A DNA stretch of 64,000 nucleotides from Atrina japonica (lineage: Eukaryota; Mollusca; Bivalvia; Pterioida; Pinnidae), in assembly GCA_030159075.1 (NCBI GenBank), contig BROG01000904.1:57501-121500 (forward strand), in the 5' to 3' direction. The translations under genes were made by a program, and so were the position numbers. The notes under the pieces were generated by a model. That model was not told the origin of the DNA and ran no database searches. It was given only the letters and a program-made list of their open reading frames with translations. Positions 23,292-64,000 of the stretch are shown piece by piece (position 1 is the stretch's first letter; each line of letters begins with the position of its first letter).

Positions 23292-23590
23292 CATTGGAAT
23301 CCTGTTATCTCAAAATTCACGGGACTGCCCCTATTACTTAAAAAATATCCAGAATTCAAGATGATGGAAATTTCAAGTAACATTTTCGTCCCTAGACGAG
23401 AAGGGCAAATTTAAAATGAAAATGACATTTTTAAGGTAAATAATTGGAGCTGGGACATACATGTAATCCATGAGACCATGGTCATTTAGGGCAGATTTAA
23501 GACAAGGTGAATATGTTTTCTGTTGTAAAGGGGCGAAAATAACCAATGGCAAAGTTCCCAGCTCTAAAGGTATACTGGCCAGCGACCTAT
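23292..23590. repeat. Composite dispersed repeat
   Basis: It opens with GGAATCCTGTTATCTCAAAA and ATCCAGAATTCAAGATGATG, the same element type as 51230-51410. It continues with GAGAAGGGCAAATTTAAAAT and CATGAGACCATGGTCATTTA, matching 49256-49780, and shares the GGGCGAAAAT segment with 16500-16600 and 45830-45960. Confidence 0.5.
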
Positions 23591-24100
23591 TCTTGCCAAG
23601 TACCAAATCTCACCAAGTTGTTTTATTTTGCATGATATTTTCTGGTTTCTTGGAAAAATTATTTTTTCTTTTTGTTTGGCATTCACAATAGTGTCTTGTC
23701 CAGGAAACACAAACAAAAATCTGTGAATGTGTGCCTTGTTTGCACATTCCACGCCAGTTAAAAACAGTTGGAGAGAATTGGTCGCTGACTAGTATATATG
23801 TCGTAGAAGCATTCATACATGTCATTTGCTTAAATAGCTATATAATAATGACATGATTTTTTTTTAACTTTAATATATGATTTGAAATACATTAATCAGA
23901 TAGAATTTATTTTTAAGATGATTGAGAAACGAATATTTACCTGTTATACAGGTTGGTGAGAAAATGTAATTAGTCAATTTCACATTCATGTTGGTACTGA
24001 TCTTTAGAATATGGATGAAGGAAGAAAACTACTTTTAATTTTGCATGCTAATGTATTTTACAAATATTTTATTCATTCTAATCTACAGGAAATAAAATTA

Positions 24101-24161
24101 TTTGATAAAATAGGGAAGTCTGTCTGGAGAATTTGATAAAATAGGGAAGTCTGTCTGGAGA
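24101..24161. repeat. 31-bp direct duplication
   Basis: TTTGATAAAATAGGGAAGTC plus TGTCTGGAGA occurs twice back to back with no internal change. Confidence 0.95.
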
Positions 24162-24433
24162 CCTGATGTGATCTTTTATTGATCTTGTACTTTGTACTGT
24201 TCAGGTATACATCATGTTAGACTGTTGTATGTCAACTTTTAAATACAGTCAATTCTCAATGAGATGCCACCTTTTGTTACTTAGAACTTATGGCAAAAGT
24301 CAAGTTTCACGATGAATTGAATTCTGGCATCTTGGGGAAATATAAGAGGTACTGTTCTTTGGCATCATAAATATACATATACATCTTTAATGACCAGAAA
24401 ACAGGACAACAGTTCATATTAAGTAATTACTCA

Positions 24434-24595
24434 GGGGACCCCCCATGGCCGATTGGTTAGAGCTCACTCTTTAAACCATGGAGTCTCTCACCTCTTGTTA
24501 GCGTCCCATTTTGAGTCCAGCTGGAACCCTAAACTGATACTGTGAGAAAGTTTGCCAGTTTACTTGCGGAAGGCCAGTGGTCTGTTCCCACTATG
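24434..24595 (+). mobile_element. tRNA-derived SINE, 3' truncated
   Basis: GGGACCCCCCATGGCCGATT, GTTAGAGCTCACTC, ATTTTGAGTCCAGCTGGAAC, GTGAGAAAGTTTGCCAGTTT, then loss of family sequence after GGTCTGTTCC. Confidence 0.7.
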
Positions 24596-25439
24596 TGTGA
24601 AGTTTATATACAAGTTAAAAGGTAAAAAGACATCAGACATTTGTATAAATAGTTTATGAAATAAAAGTATTTTTCTTTGATTTGTTAAAAAGAAACTAGT
24701 TCTCAAATTATAAAACTTTGGTCTACAGATGTTTTAAGACTTGGTCTCCAAACAATCATTGAACTTTCTTTAATGAACAAATTGTTGCCTCTATAAGCAG
24801 ATTTTATTTTTCTAATTGGTCTGTATCAGACATGTTTTCTGTATGTGTAATATTTTCATGTAGCACAAGATATTTTGTTGAGATTTGTAATGTCGATATA
24901 TAGTTGATGACATAGTGGCAGAAAAATATACAGTAATTGGAATGAATCTTAAATTTTGTTTTTGTTTTGAAACATTTTACCTGTGCTGAAATATATTGAT
25001 TAAAATAATGGATTCCTCCACCTTTATAGATATACAGGGATCACCGCAGAATGGGAATAAAACTTTGTGGCCGGGTTTTTGGTGGGGATTGCAGTGTGTC
25101 GCCAGATTGATTTATGGCTATGGGCTGATGAGTGAAATATTTTATGGTGATCCCTATATAGACATGTATGTTTTGCATAGATTTGCTACAATTGATAGAA
25201 TGTTGAGTGTTAGTATAGATGGCAGTTTTTTAAGGCTTCATGTTAGCCGCTGTATATTAATGATGTTTAGACTATTTTATCTTAAGGCTAAAGGGAAAGT
25301 TCAAGAACAAATGTTATTGTAATGAAGTAACACATGAAAGGCGTTCTTTCACAGATAATTGTGTACGGTCAGAATTTTATTTTGGGGTAATTTTATGTTT
25401 TTGGTAGTTACTCGATAAGTTGTATATAATTTCAAAGCT

Positions 25440-25529
25440 TGACACATTCATCCCCTAAAGACACATTTGATCTGGTCTGTGTTATTGATTTTCAGTAGAG
25501 TCCATTATTTTCAGAGGTAGATGGGTTAA
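25440..25529. mobile_element. Short TTAA MITE
   Basis: TTCATCCCCTAAAGACACAT to AGAGGTAGATGGGTTAA, about 90 bp. Confidence 0.6.
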
Positions 25530-25582
25530 AACCGATATTTATACATGTAGCTAAAGGGAATTCTGTTATATATAGTTCAATT

Positions 25583-25838
25583 TGGGGTTTCTGTGGTCGA
25601 GAAGTTTCAGCATTGTGCATTTAACCATTGAATTTCTCACCTCTGGTCTGAGTCTCACTAGAACCTAAGCTGATTTTGTGAGAAATTTTGCCAGTTTACA
25701 TGTACTTGCAGAAGGCTGGAGGTCTCTTCTTGGGTGAGATGGAGCCGGGTTCTTCATCTGCCAATAAAAATTGGCCACCACCATATATCTGAAAAAAATA
25801 ATTGAGTGTGGCATAAAACACCATTCAAACAAACAAAT
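25583..25838 (+). mobile_element. tRNA-derived SINE with intact tail
   Basis: GGGGTTTCTGTGGTCGAGAA, CTAAGCTGATTTTGTGAGAA, GAAGGCTGGAGGTCTCTTCT, CACCACCATATATCTGAAAA and the tail GTGTGGCATAAAACACCATT then CAAACAAACAAA. The tail resembles the 3' part of mollusc tRNA SINEs such as MetaSINEs (inference). Confidence 0.75.
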
Positions 25839-25843
25839 ATAGT

Positions 25844-25934
25844 TTAACATATCAACCCCTGAAAAATAATGGAATCTGCTGTAAATCAATGACTTAGACC
25901 AGTCCAAATGTGTCTCTAGGGGTAAATAAGTTAA
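25844..25934. mobile_element. Short TTAA MITE with TTAA at both borders
   Basis: TTAACATATCAACCCCTGAA to TAGGGGTAAATAAGTTAA. Sits directly after the SINE tail. Confidence 0.7.
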
Positions 25935-26560
25935 TTAAGGAACTTGCAAAGCACCTTGGCCTGTATAACTCATTTTAATTTCTGTGCATCAAAATCAAGA
26001 ATGTATTCTTTCACTCAATATTGAATGATATTTTTTTCCCAATAAATTGAATCTTTTTGTAATAGAATTTGAAAAAGTGAAATATGGAATTTCATGAAAT
26101 TTTGTGAAAGAGCCCCTTTAGTTTGTAAAATTTTAACTTGTTAACACTGCAAAGTATAACGGACTGGTTTAAAAGAATAGAAAAAAGCCTACCATTAAGA
26201 TATTTTGGGGTGATGAAAGGGTTAATTGCAATGTTTTCATACAGGAAAATAATTTTGTTAACATTATTTTATAAGCATCATTTAATAAAGTTTAATTTTG
26301 AATTTCATATTTTTCATTAATAAATTTTTACATATTATGATAATGACCAGTGGAAGGCATTGGTTAATGCTATGGGAAAAAAATATAAGAATTGTTTTCT
26401 AGTATAATTAAACCGGGCAACTTGCTACACTCGTAAGGGATATTTTGTTACACCCCTGTGGGGTATAGAATGCCTTGAAATGTTTTGTCAACTTATAAAA
26501 TCTTTTTGTGTGGTAGTCAGTGGTTACTAATTGATGATAACTTTTTTAATGCATATTTTG

Positions 26561-26650
26561 TTAACTCTTATCCCTGAAGACACATTTGGACTGGCTTTAG
26601 TCAAGGATGTAAAGAACAGTCCTTTGTTTGACAGGGTTATATGAGTTTAT
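26561..26650. mobile_element. Short TTAA MITE
   Basis: TTAACTCTTATCCCTGAAGA to TTTGACAGGGTTATATGAG, diverged. Confidence 0.6.
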
Positions 26651-26904
26651 ATTAGAAGAAAATATCGTATGTCTAGAGAATAGAGATTTTGAATGGATTT
26701 TCTGTCATGTGACCTAGACTTGGTTTTGACGGCACATATTTATGTCTTAGCATTATCATTAAACATTGTAATCACTGTTTTGATGGATTTAATAAATTGT
26801 GCTTGAATTTATTTTATTTTTATTTATTCCTTATTTTACATCTCTTAGTTACATCCGCTATCTACATATTTAGGTCAACCGAGCCAAAAGTTCATTATGA
26901 CCAA

Positions 26905-27332
26905 TAGGGAACTTTCAAGTTGGCCCAGATTACCGTTATGATCCTGCATTTAGTTGCGCCTTTTCGATTTTGTTCCTCATGTGTACTTCAGGTTTTCATA
27001 TTTACTTTCATAAGGTATGAAGCGAACATGGAATATCCTTATGTCTTAATGCATTAACGTTATTTTATGTAAAGAAATCCAAGAAACTCGTACCATAGTG
27101 GGTTATTTATTTGAAATGTATTAGGTGGGGGGGAAATGTGCGGACGGACTGGGAATTGAATCCAGGACCTTCCGAATACTAGCAGGACGCTCTTATCAAC
27201 TGTGCTATCGGGCCTATCTGTATATAACTGAAACTGGAAACAATATTGAGGTACATTATTCACAATTCATGTGACTGCAACTAAATGCAGGATTTATATA
27301 ACAGTAATCTGGCCAAACTCGAAAATTCCCTA
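26905..27332. mobile_element. Non-autonomous DNA element with about 55-bp inverted ends
   Basis: The left end TAGGGAACTTTCAAGTTGGC and, further in, CCTGCATTTAGTTGCGCC faces ACTAAATGCAGGATTTATAT and TTCCCTA. The reversed right end reads TAGGGAATTTTCGAGTTTGG. TA borders suggest a TA target. A tRNA-like SINE piece is nested inside. Confidence 0.72.
27120..27226 (-). mobile_element. tRNA-like SINE fragment nested in the 26905-27332 element
   Basis: On the minus strand: GGCCCGATAGCACAGTTGAT, AAGAGCGTCCTGCTAG (box A region) and CCTGGATTCAATTCCCAGTC (box B). No intact tRNA fold was demonstrated. Confidence 0.5.
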
Positions 27333-27506
27333 CTGCAATAGTTTTTGTGTGTCATCTGTTGTTAACTTTTACACATTTTCAACTTCTTCTCAAGAACCAA
27401 TGGGCCAGTTCTAAACTGGGAAGAAACTATTCCCATGTCAAGCTGCATAATTTTTTGTTTAAATGAAAAGGGACTAGGGCTCCAAATTGGGCCAAAAATA
27501 TGTACA

Positions 27507-29592
27507 TTTTTAGCTCACCTGGCCCAAAGGTCCAAGTGAGCTATTGCTATAGCCAAAGGTCGGGCATCATCGTCCATCTGTTATCTTTTGCATTCAAACA
27601 TCTTCTTCTCAAGAACCAGTGGGCCAATTTTACCCAAACTTGGCATATAGCATCCCCATGTGAAGCCTCATAAAGTTTGCGAATGAAAAAGGGATAGGAC
27701 CAATAGGGGCCCTAAAAGGGACCAAAACTTGGTACATCTTTTAAAATCTTCTTATGAACCAATGATCAGATGAGTTTCAAATTTTGTATGCATAATTGTA
27801 AAGTCAATATCTACAAAGTTTGCAATCAAAAATGAAATCTGTCCGTAAACGAGCCACTAGGGGATGCTTCAGTAACACGGTATATTTGTATTACAAATTG
27901 TTCATGAACTCAAAAAACTGATTAACTTTTTCTATACAAAGATATATGAGAAAGTTGTTAGGAATTACCTGAGGATCATTTTGACAAAATTTCAAGGTCA
28001 AAGGTCAAGGTCACTGGCACTTAAGTAAATGGAAAATACAAGTTTTTTTTGTGAATTTTTCGACATTTTGACTACCTCTCCAGAACCATTGGACCAATTT
28101 GAACCTAACTTGACAGGAAGTATAACAATGTAAAGCTGCATAAAGTGTGTGGATGAAAAGGACCAAACATGGCTGCCATGGCTAAATATAGAACGAATGA
28201 GTCAGCAGATATTTTTGATTTAATACATGTATCTCCAAAATTATTAAAGCTAGAGAAAAAACATTACCTTAAAATGAGCGGCTTGCAAAAATCTACAAAT
28301 ATTTCATTTTGGTGGAGATTGTCGGGTCGAAACTTATGTGAGTTATTTCCCCTATTTTGTACATTTTTCATGTTTTTAGATGTTTTTTGACATTATCTTG
28401 AAAAGTATAATTGCTAGAGTAAAAGTGAAAAAAGCAAAAATGTTCGGCATGCAAAGATCTACAAAAAAGTCAATAGGGCCGAAATTGTCAGGTTGCCCCT
28501 TATGGGAGTTATTTCCCCTTTTAAGTAGATTTTTCATGTTTTTGGATGATTTTTGACATTATCTTGAAAAGTATAATAGGTAGAGTAAAAGTGAAAGGAG
28601 CAAAAATGTTCAGCATGCAAAGATCTACAAAAAAAGTTATAGGGCTGAAATTGTCAGGTCATCCCTTATGGGAGTTATTTCCCTTTTAAGTAGATTTTTC
28701 ATGTTTTTGACAGTTTTGTCCTATTATCTTGAAAAGTATAATAGGTAGATTAAAAGTGAAAGAAGCAAAAATATTCAGCACGCAAAGATCTACAAAAAAG
28801 TCAATAGGGCCAAAATTGTCAGGTAGACCCTTATGGGAGTTATTTCCCCTTTTAGCGGATTTCTCATGTTTTTTTTGGATGGTTTTGTTGACATTACCTT
28901 GAAAAGTATAATTGCTAGAGTAAAAGAAAAGAATCAAAAATGTCAGGCATGCAAAGATCTACGAAAAATGTCAACAGGTCCGAAATTGTTAGGTAGACCC
29001 TTTTGGGAGTTATTTCCTGTTTTAGTGGATTTTTCATGTTTTTGGATGTTTTTTGATATTATCTTGAAAAGTATAATAGGTAGAGTAAAAGTGAAAAAAG
29101 CAAAAATGTTCAGCACACAAAGATCTACAAAAAAGTCAATAGAACCAGTATCAGGGTTGTCCAGTAAAATAGTTATTTCCCCTTTTAGCTGATTTCTCAT
29201 GTTTTTGACAGTTTTGTCCCAATTGAAAAGAATAATAAATTTCAAGAAAAAGGAAGCAAAATTTATACGCAAAAAGATTTATGAAAAAGTCACAGGAATT
29301 AAATTGTCAGTTGACCCTTATGGGAGTTGATTGCCCCTTTTAAGTGGATATTTTCAGGTTTTGAGTTGTTTTACTACCCTATTGTTTCAGTGGTCACCAC
29401 CCATGCTTTTGGTTGCTTTTCAGTATATTGTCAGTAAAATTCCATTTCACCAATGTTCCGATAATTAGATTTCCAATTCACTGTATTTCATGTTTATTAG
29501 CAATTTTTATCTTTTCAACATTTTTTGTTTTCTGCATTTGTTGACTATGTTATGCCAGGTGAGCGACTTAAGGCCCCTTGGGCCTCTTGTTT
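27507..29592. mobile_element. 2.1 kb hairpin-bounded repeat (TTTTTAGCTCACCTG type), Helitron-like candidate
   Basis: It starts TTTTTAGCTCACCTGGCCCA, with an early hairpin (CTCACCTGG...AGTGAG), and ends GCCAGGTGAGCGACTTAAGG then CCCCTTGGGCCTCTTGTT, whose last part is a stem-loop. GCTCACCTGGC and GCCAGGTGAGC are inverted near the ends. The core is a tandem array of a unit near 167 bp. There is no coding capacity. A second family member is at 55603-56772 and fragments lie at 27362-27500, 29593-29760 and 30712-31330. A Helentron/HINE origin is inference: the end lacks a canonical CTRR. Confidence 0.6.
28230..29330. repeat. About 167-bp tandem repeat, six copies, core of the 27507-29592 element
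   Basis: The block ATGCAAAGATCTACAAAAAA recurs near 28273, 28440, 28608, 28771, 28940 and 29108. Each copy has TTGTCAGGT, TATGGGAGTTATTTCCCCTT, TTTTTCATGTTTTTGGAT and TATCTTGAAAAGTATAATAG. Confidence 0.9.
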
Positions 29593-29846
29593 AAAATCTT
29601 CCCATGTTCCAATAATTAGATTTCTTTCATATGCATGATTGTACAGTCAATATCTCCAAAGTTTGCAAAAGAAAATTACATCTGTTCATAAATGTGTGAC
29701 TAGGATAATATCAAATGACATTGTTTGTCCATTTATTTATGGAAATTCTTTTATTTCTTCTCAAGAATTAATTTTAACCTAATCTGGCTGGAACAGTATC
29801 CTGATTGGACACTGCAAATGAAAAGTGGCTAGTACCAAAATGTGCT

Positions 29847-30018
29847 GAGAGCAGTCATGGCTCTGTGATAAAGTGCTCGACTCGCTGCTCAATGGCTGTA
29901 AGTGCCAAGCATAGACCAAAATTTTAAGCCTTTCACCGGCATTTGGTGACGACTCCATATGAGTGAAAGATTTTTGAGTGGGATGTTAAACAACAATACA
30001 GCAACAACAACAACAACC
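29847..30018 (+). mobile_element. Another tRNA-derived SINE with GTTAAACAACAA tail
   Basis: ATGGCTCTGTGATAAAGTGC, CTCGACTCGCTGCTCAATGG (box A part), a weak box B, then GTGAAAGATTTTTGAGTGGG and ATGTTAAACAACAATACAGC with a CAACAA repeat tail. Confidence 0.6.
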
Positions 30019-30050
30019 AAAAGGTGCTTCAAAAAGGGCCAACACTTGGC

Positions 30051-30288
30051 ATAGTAAAATCCATATAACCTGGCAGGTTGGAGTCTTGTGAACTCTTTCT
30101 TGACATTGACAAGTTTGAATTTTAGGTAACAAAATATCAACAACATTAGAATTACACTGAAAAGAGTATTTGTTTCTACTTGTCACATTGAGGAATAAAA
30201 CATTTTTACCCATGAAACTTGTCATAATTGAAAAGTGAGTAGAATTATCTGTATGCTAATCAAACTAAGTTATATGAATTGGACTATA
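30051..30288. mobile_element. Second copy of the TGGCAGG MITE
   Basis: ATAGTAAAATCCATATAACC then TGGCAGGTTGGAGTCTTGTG faces AGTTATATGAATTGGACTAT. Internal ACTTGTCATAATTGAAAAGT matches 13231-13499. It directly follows the SINE tail. Confidence 0.65.
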
Positions 30289-30292
30289 CATC

Positions 30293-30384
30293 TTTAACCC
30301 TTCCAACCCTAAGCTTCTAGATGGTATGTTCTTTTCCATTGTTTAGACAAGTCTATTATGGTCCAAAGGGTTTAAAGGGTTAAA
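30293..30384. mobile_element. Short MITE, TTxACCC subfamily
   Basis: TTAACCCTTCCAACCCTAAG faces AAAGGGTTTAAAGGGTTAA. Confidence 0.6.
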
Positions 30385-30711
30385 ACTTTGTGAAGCAATG
30401 GTCAGTACATGCTCATTGTAAATATACATTTCAGTCAGATGATTGTTAAGGCCCAATGTCACTGTTGTAAAGTACTTGATTAACCAATGACTTGTAATAC
30501 ACTGGAAATTGTCCATTAAATACGATTCCTTGTGTCTTAGAACTGGTCATTAATACATTAATACAGAAATTTTGACCAGTCTAATACAGAATTTTCACTT
30601 CCGGTACTGAATCATGAATAGAAGCATTGAGAAAATGACCCCGCTTCGAAAATAGTAAGGTAGATCTATAAATCTGGAGTAATCCTAAATGGCTCATGGT
30701 GACCTATTGCA

Positions 30712-31330
30712 TTCATCTTTTGTCTGTTGTCATCTGTCGTTAACTTTTACACATTTTTTACTTCTTCTCAAGAACCAGTGGATCAATTTTAACCAAACTT
30801 GACATGTAGCATCCCCATGTGAAGACGCATAAAGAAGTTAGGACCCATAAGGGCCCCAGAAGAGGCCAAAGAGGACCAAAACTTGGTACATCTTTAAAAA
30901 TCTTCTTCTCATAAACAAATAATTAGATTACTTTCAAATTTTGTATGCATGATTGTACAGTCAATGTCTACAGAGTTTGTGAATCTGTCAATAAATGAGC
31001 CACTAGGGGATGCTTCAATTACATACGGTACAGATGTTTTACAAATGGCTTAATAACTAAAAACTGATGGACTTCTTGTATTCAATGATATATGAGAAAG
31101 TTGTTAGGAATTATTTAAGGATCATTTTGACAAAATTTCAAGGACATGGGATCAAAGGTTAAGGTCACAGGCACCTAAGTAAATAGAAAATATAAATTTT
31201 TTGGTCATATTTTAGACATTTTGGAACCAATTTTAACCAGTCTTGGCATGTAGCATCCCCACGTGAGGCCACATAAAGTTTGCAAATGAAAACTGCAACC
31301 GCATATTTGAGTACAATTATATAAAGTATG
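30712..31330. repeat. Fragment of the GCTCACCTG-type repeat
   Basis: It contains TTCTTCTCAAGAACCAGTGG, AACTTGACATGTAGCATCCC, CATGTGAAG and GAAAGTTGTTAGGAATTA, in the same order as 27600-28000, but lacks both terminal hairpins. Confidence 0.65.
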
Positions 31331-31353
31331 GAGAAGTGATCCTAAAATATATA

Positions 31354-31540
31354 CAGTAGAAACTCACCTGAAGACCATTTACCTTAGGCAACCACCTCAC
31401 ATTTAATTTCGTAAAATTCTCTCTTGAAAATGTCTTAATAAATATTAATGACATCTATCCACCATTATTAAGAGTCCACCTCACTAATCGGACCACTTTG
31501 AGTCCGTTATTTAGATGGTACTAATATGAAGGTCCCACTG
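31354..31540. mobile_element. CAGTGGAACCTC-type MITE
   Basis: CAGTAGAAACTCACCTGAAG faces ATGAAGGTCCCACTG, flanked by TA. Internal CACCTCACTAATCGGACCAC is shared with the copy at 35777. Confidence 0.7.
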
Positions 31541-31819
31541 TACTTGTTTATGGGAGAAAAGAATGGATTATTTATAACACTTTGAAAATTATGATTACGA
31601 TGAAAAATGTTGAGACTTGATGAAATATCCAATCTATTTGGACTGACCTACGGTACACCGTACTTTGAAAAGGGCATAGCCCCTGAATGTTCAGGGTCAA
31701 CCAAATTACATGTACATCAACAATAGTACTTTTTTAGGTGAAGGGCAATGGAATTGCCTGAAAAAAAAAATTAAAAACAAGGGATTTTACCATACCTCAA
31801 AGAATATTCTAGGGATTGG

Positions 31820-32471
31820 CATACCAATAGATGGTTTACCATAAGCAGTTTTTTGCCACAGTTATTCCCCTTTGGTTGTCATATTGTGTGGCAGCATACA
31901 TGTACATGTATATATTTTCCTTAATAAATCAACCAAATTAGGAGAAGGCAGTATTCATGTGTATAAATAGTTTGAAAAAAAAACTATTTGGACAGAAATA
32001 TTTATTTCAGGTGTTCATCAAAGGGGCATTAGATGTGTTTATCAAAAAAAAAAAAATATTTGGATTTTTTCAACTTTTACTACTTGTACTTGATGTAAAA
32101 TAACAAATTAGAGCTATACACAGGCATAAAAAAATAGTAAGTTTGGGTTGATCAATTGCAATTTAAAAAGTGTCAAATCTGGGTTTCTCAAGCAATTTTC
32201 ATAAAATACATAGGAATTTAAGAATTTTTATGTCTGTGTATACATCTTTTTTTGTTATTGTATATCAATCTAAGTTGTAAAAATGGAAAAATAAAAAAAT
32301 TTAAAAACACAGCTAATGACCCTTTAATCTGAACAACTAATATTGATGAAGATTATAATATCCCTTTCACTAATACTATGTACCAGTAATCAAATAACCT
32401 TATCAATATGACTACCAAAGGGGAATAACTCTTGTAAAAAAAACTGCTTATGGAAAACCATCAACTGATGG
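31820..32471. mobile_element. Element with about 65-bp inverted ends, holding a nested MITE
   Basis: GATGGTTTACCATAAGCAGT and GTTATTCCCCTTTGGTTGTC on the left match GACTACCAAAGGGGAATAAC and ACTGCTTATGGAAAACCATC on the right. The CAGGCATAAAAA-family MITE lies between the arms. Confidence 0.72.
32019..32327. mobile_element. Long-inverted-repeat MITE nested in 31820-32471
   Basis: Outer ends AAAGGGGCATTAGATGTGTT and AACACAGCTAATGACCCTTT are inverted. Further in, TACTTGATGTAAAATAACAA and TTGTTATTGTATATCAA are inverted, as are CTATACACAGGCATAAAA and TTTTATGTCTGTGTATA. Nearly the whole element is one long stem with a small loop. Confidence 0.72.
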
Positions 32472-32672
32472 AATTAAAATCTCAGCTGACTGGTATCATT
32501 TACAAAATAAATAAAAAAAACAGCAACATACAAATGATAATATTAAAAATTTAATGTTAGGAATAATTCATTGGATATTAGTGCTGACCGTTCATAATAT
32601 CATGGAAAACAAGTGCATGAACCAGCAGTTACTTCTGAAATTATAATATACATGTATTATAATTTTGATTTA

Positions 32673-32857
32673 CATTGGAACCTGTCTCAACAGACCACCC
32701 CATCTGCCATTGAAATGTGATCTCTAAAGACAGTTGGTCCATCAAACTTGAAAAGAGGTTTTATTTAAAGGATTATTTGACCAAGTGTTTTTCAGAATGT
32801 GGTCTCAGAAGACAAGTGCACTTTCATGAGAGTGGTCTCCCAAGACAAGTTCCACTG
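32673..32857. mobile_element. MITE with CAGTGGAACCTG ends
   Basis: CATTGGAACCTGTCTCAACA then GACCACCCC faces GTGGTCTCCCAAGACAAGTT, CCACTG, with TA at both sides. One of the better preserved copies. Confidence 0.7.
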
Positions 32858-33095
32858 TATTCACTTACTATTTTTTTTTATTTAAATTTTTATTATACCT
32901 GTAAATTTGGCAGATATTATTTTCTTTCATACTTTACCTTGAAATGACATCATTTTGTTTGATAATCAGTAAACACGTATCAAAAGATAGCTATTATCTA
33001 TTAGGCTACAGTGTCACTGCCACATGACATTAGATAGATGTACATGATGTTGCTGTTGATATGACATATGATTAATTGTTTTGGTGTTTATGGCA

Positions 33096-33098
33096 TTG

Positions 33099-33133
<35 letters not shown>

Positions 33134-33140
33134 TCTATTT
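33096..33140. repeat. (TTTA)n microsatellite
   Basis: About ten copies of ATTT, about 620 bp upstream of the second gene's start codon. Confidence 0.95.
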
Positions 33141-33359
33141 ATTTTCTGATATGTAAGCTATATATCACTGAATGTACTTATTGATTCTAATTTCTATCGT
33201 CTATGTAGGTCTATATTCAAAGACGTTTCTTTTAAATCATACATTTTCATATGTTTCAACTCGTACCCAAACAATGAATCATTTGTCATTTCAACAGCGA
33301 CATGCGATTACCTATCGTGTACATCTAACCACATGTCACGTCGCAGTGACACTATAATG

Positions 33360-33758
33360 GATAACATTGTATACAAAGGTTTTCCTGCTGCGGGCCCTTG
33401 CTGTGAATTTCCTTTCGCGAGCCTCTCACAACTCTCAAACAGCAATATTCGTATTTTTATCACCGATCACTTTTCTTTGAAAAGGATAATTGTTTGTTGA
33501 TTGATCTAATCTTCTAGTAATTTCAAAATTCGATTATTGCATTGTTAGTCAATATCCTTGCTCTCGTATAGTACTCAAAGTTCGAAACTATCTCCTAGCT
33601 TTGTATGAATGTGGATCGAGGAGTTTGACATGAATGAAATAGTAGCGAACATGTGAGACACACGTTTAATTAACCCCACTGAATCCTCCTGTTGGATTTT
33701 ATATTTTCACGGAATTTATTGGACATATTCCCTATGTTCTGTCATGAATTAAGATCAA
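33360..33758 (+). promoter_or_regulatory. Likely 5' UTR and promoter area of the type II membrane protein gene
   Basis: This stretch is free of recognised repeats, unlike its surroundings, and has more CpG (for example CTTTCGCGAGCC near 33414). No clear TATA box or initiator was chosen. A two-codon upstream ORF (ATG AAT TAA) sits at 33744-33752, ending six bases before the main ATG and in frame with it. Confidence 0.35.
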
Positions 33759-63832
<30,074 letters not shown>

Positions 63833-64000
63833 GTATGTTATTTTAGCTACAAATTTTAATTTGAAAAGTAGGCCACAATCACCTAGATTGCAATAATGCT
63901 AACAGTGGTTGGGTTGAAATCAGATCACCAGACAAAATTTGGTTTTATAGATAAAATTGTTTATATACATGTAAGAAACTACCAAGCTCTTTGTCGAGTG

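Noticed and set aside
24996..25322. 108-codon ORF (GFWWGLQCVARLIYGYG)
   Set aside because: No recognisable domain or splice context; it includes a weak inverted pair (CAGGGATCACC and GGTGATCCCTA), so more likely part of a small repeat, too weak to list.
28169..29272. Several 70-119 codon ORFs on both strands
   Set aside because: They follow the 167-bp tandem units of the hairpin-bounded repeat and are the same peptide fragments repeated.

Overview
This is AT-rich eukaryotic nuclear DNA with spliced genes and dense non-autonomous repeats. It is most likely from a lophotrochozoan, and a bivalve mollusc fits best. The reasons are short exons in very long introns, tRNA-derived SINEs with tails like those of mollusc SINEs, repeats that begin TTTTTAGCTCACCTG and end in a hairpin, long minisatellites, and abundant ACATGTA palindromes. 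No species is claimed. There are no prokaryotic genes, CRISPR arrays or operons.

Two genes can be supported, both on the + strand. (1) The 3' half of a Roquin (RC3H1/RC3H2-type) gene: eight coding exons between 12381 and 19844, with splice sites and phases that join into one 454-residue reading frame ending in TAA. The RING, ROQ and CCCH zinc-finger exons must lie upstream of the window. (2) The 5' end of a gene for a type II (signal-anchor) membrane protein, probably a Golgi enzyme: first coding exon 33759-33894 and next exon 63747-63832, separated by an intron of about 29.9 kb that fills almost half the window. The phases match across that intron.

Layout: 1-12380, Roquin intron or upstream sequence holding MITEs, two large minisatellites and one weak exon candidate at 3473; 12381-19844, Roquin exons with a 1.1 kb minisatellite and SINEs in the introns; 19845-33758, 3' UTR and intergenic sequence with nested MITEs and a 2.1 kb hairpin-bounded repeat; 33759-63832, the second gene, whose giant intron holds a 2.5 kb array of a 26-bp unit, an 80-bp array, microsatellites and dozens of SINE and MITE copies.

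The main theme of the hunt is repeat biology. At least three minisatellites are built from the terminal sequence of a MITE family that also occurs elsewhere in the window. Nested insertions give empty-site comparisons that reveal target duplications (TTAA for one MITE family, 12 bp for one SINE) and an order of insertion. No transposase or reverse transcriptase was seen, so every mobile element here is non-autonomous. All repeat boundaries and family assignments come from reading by eye.
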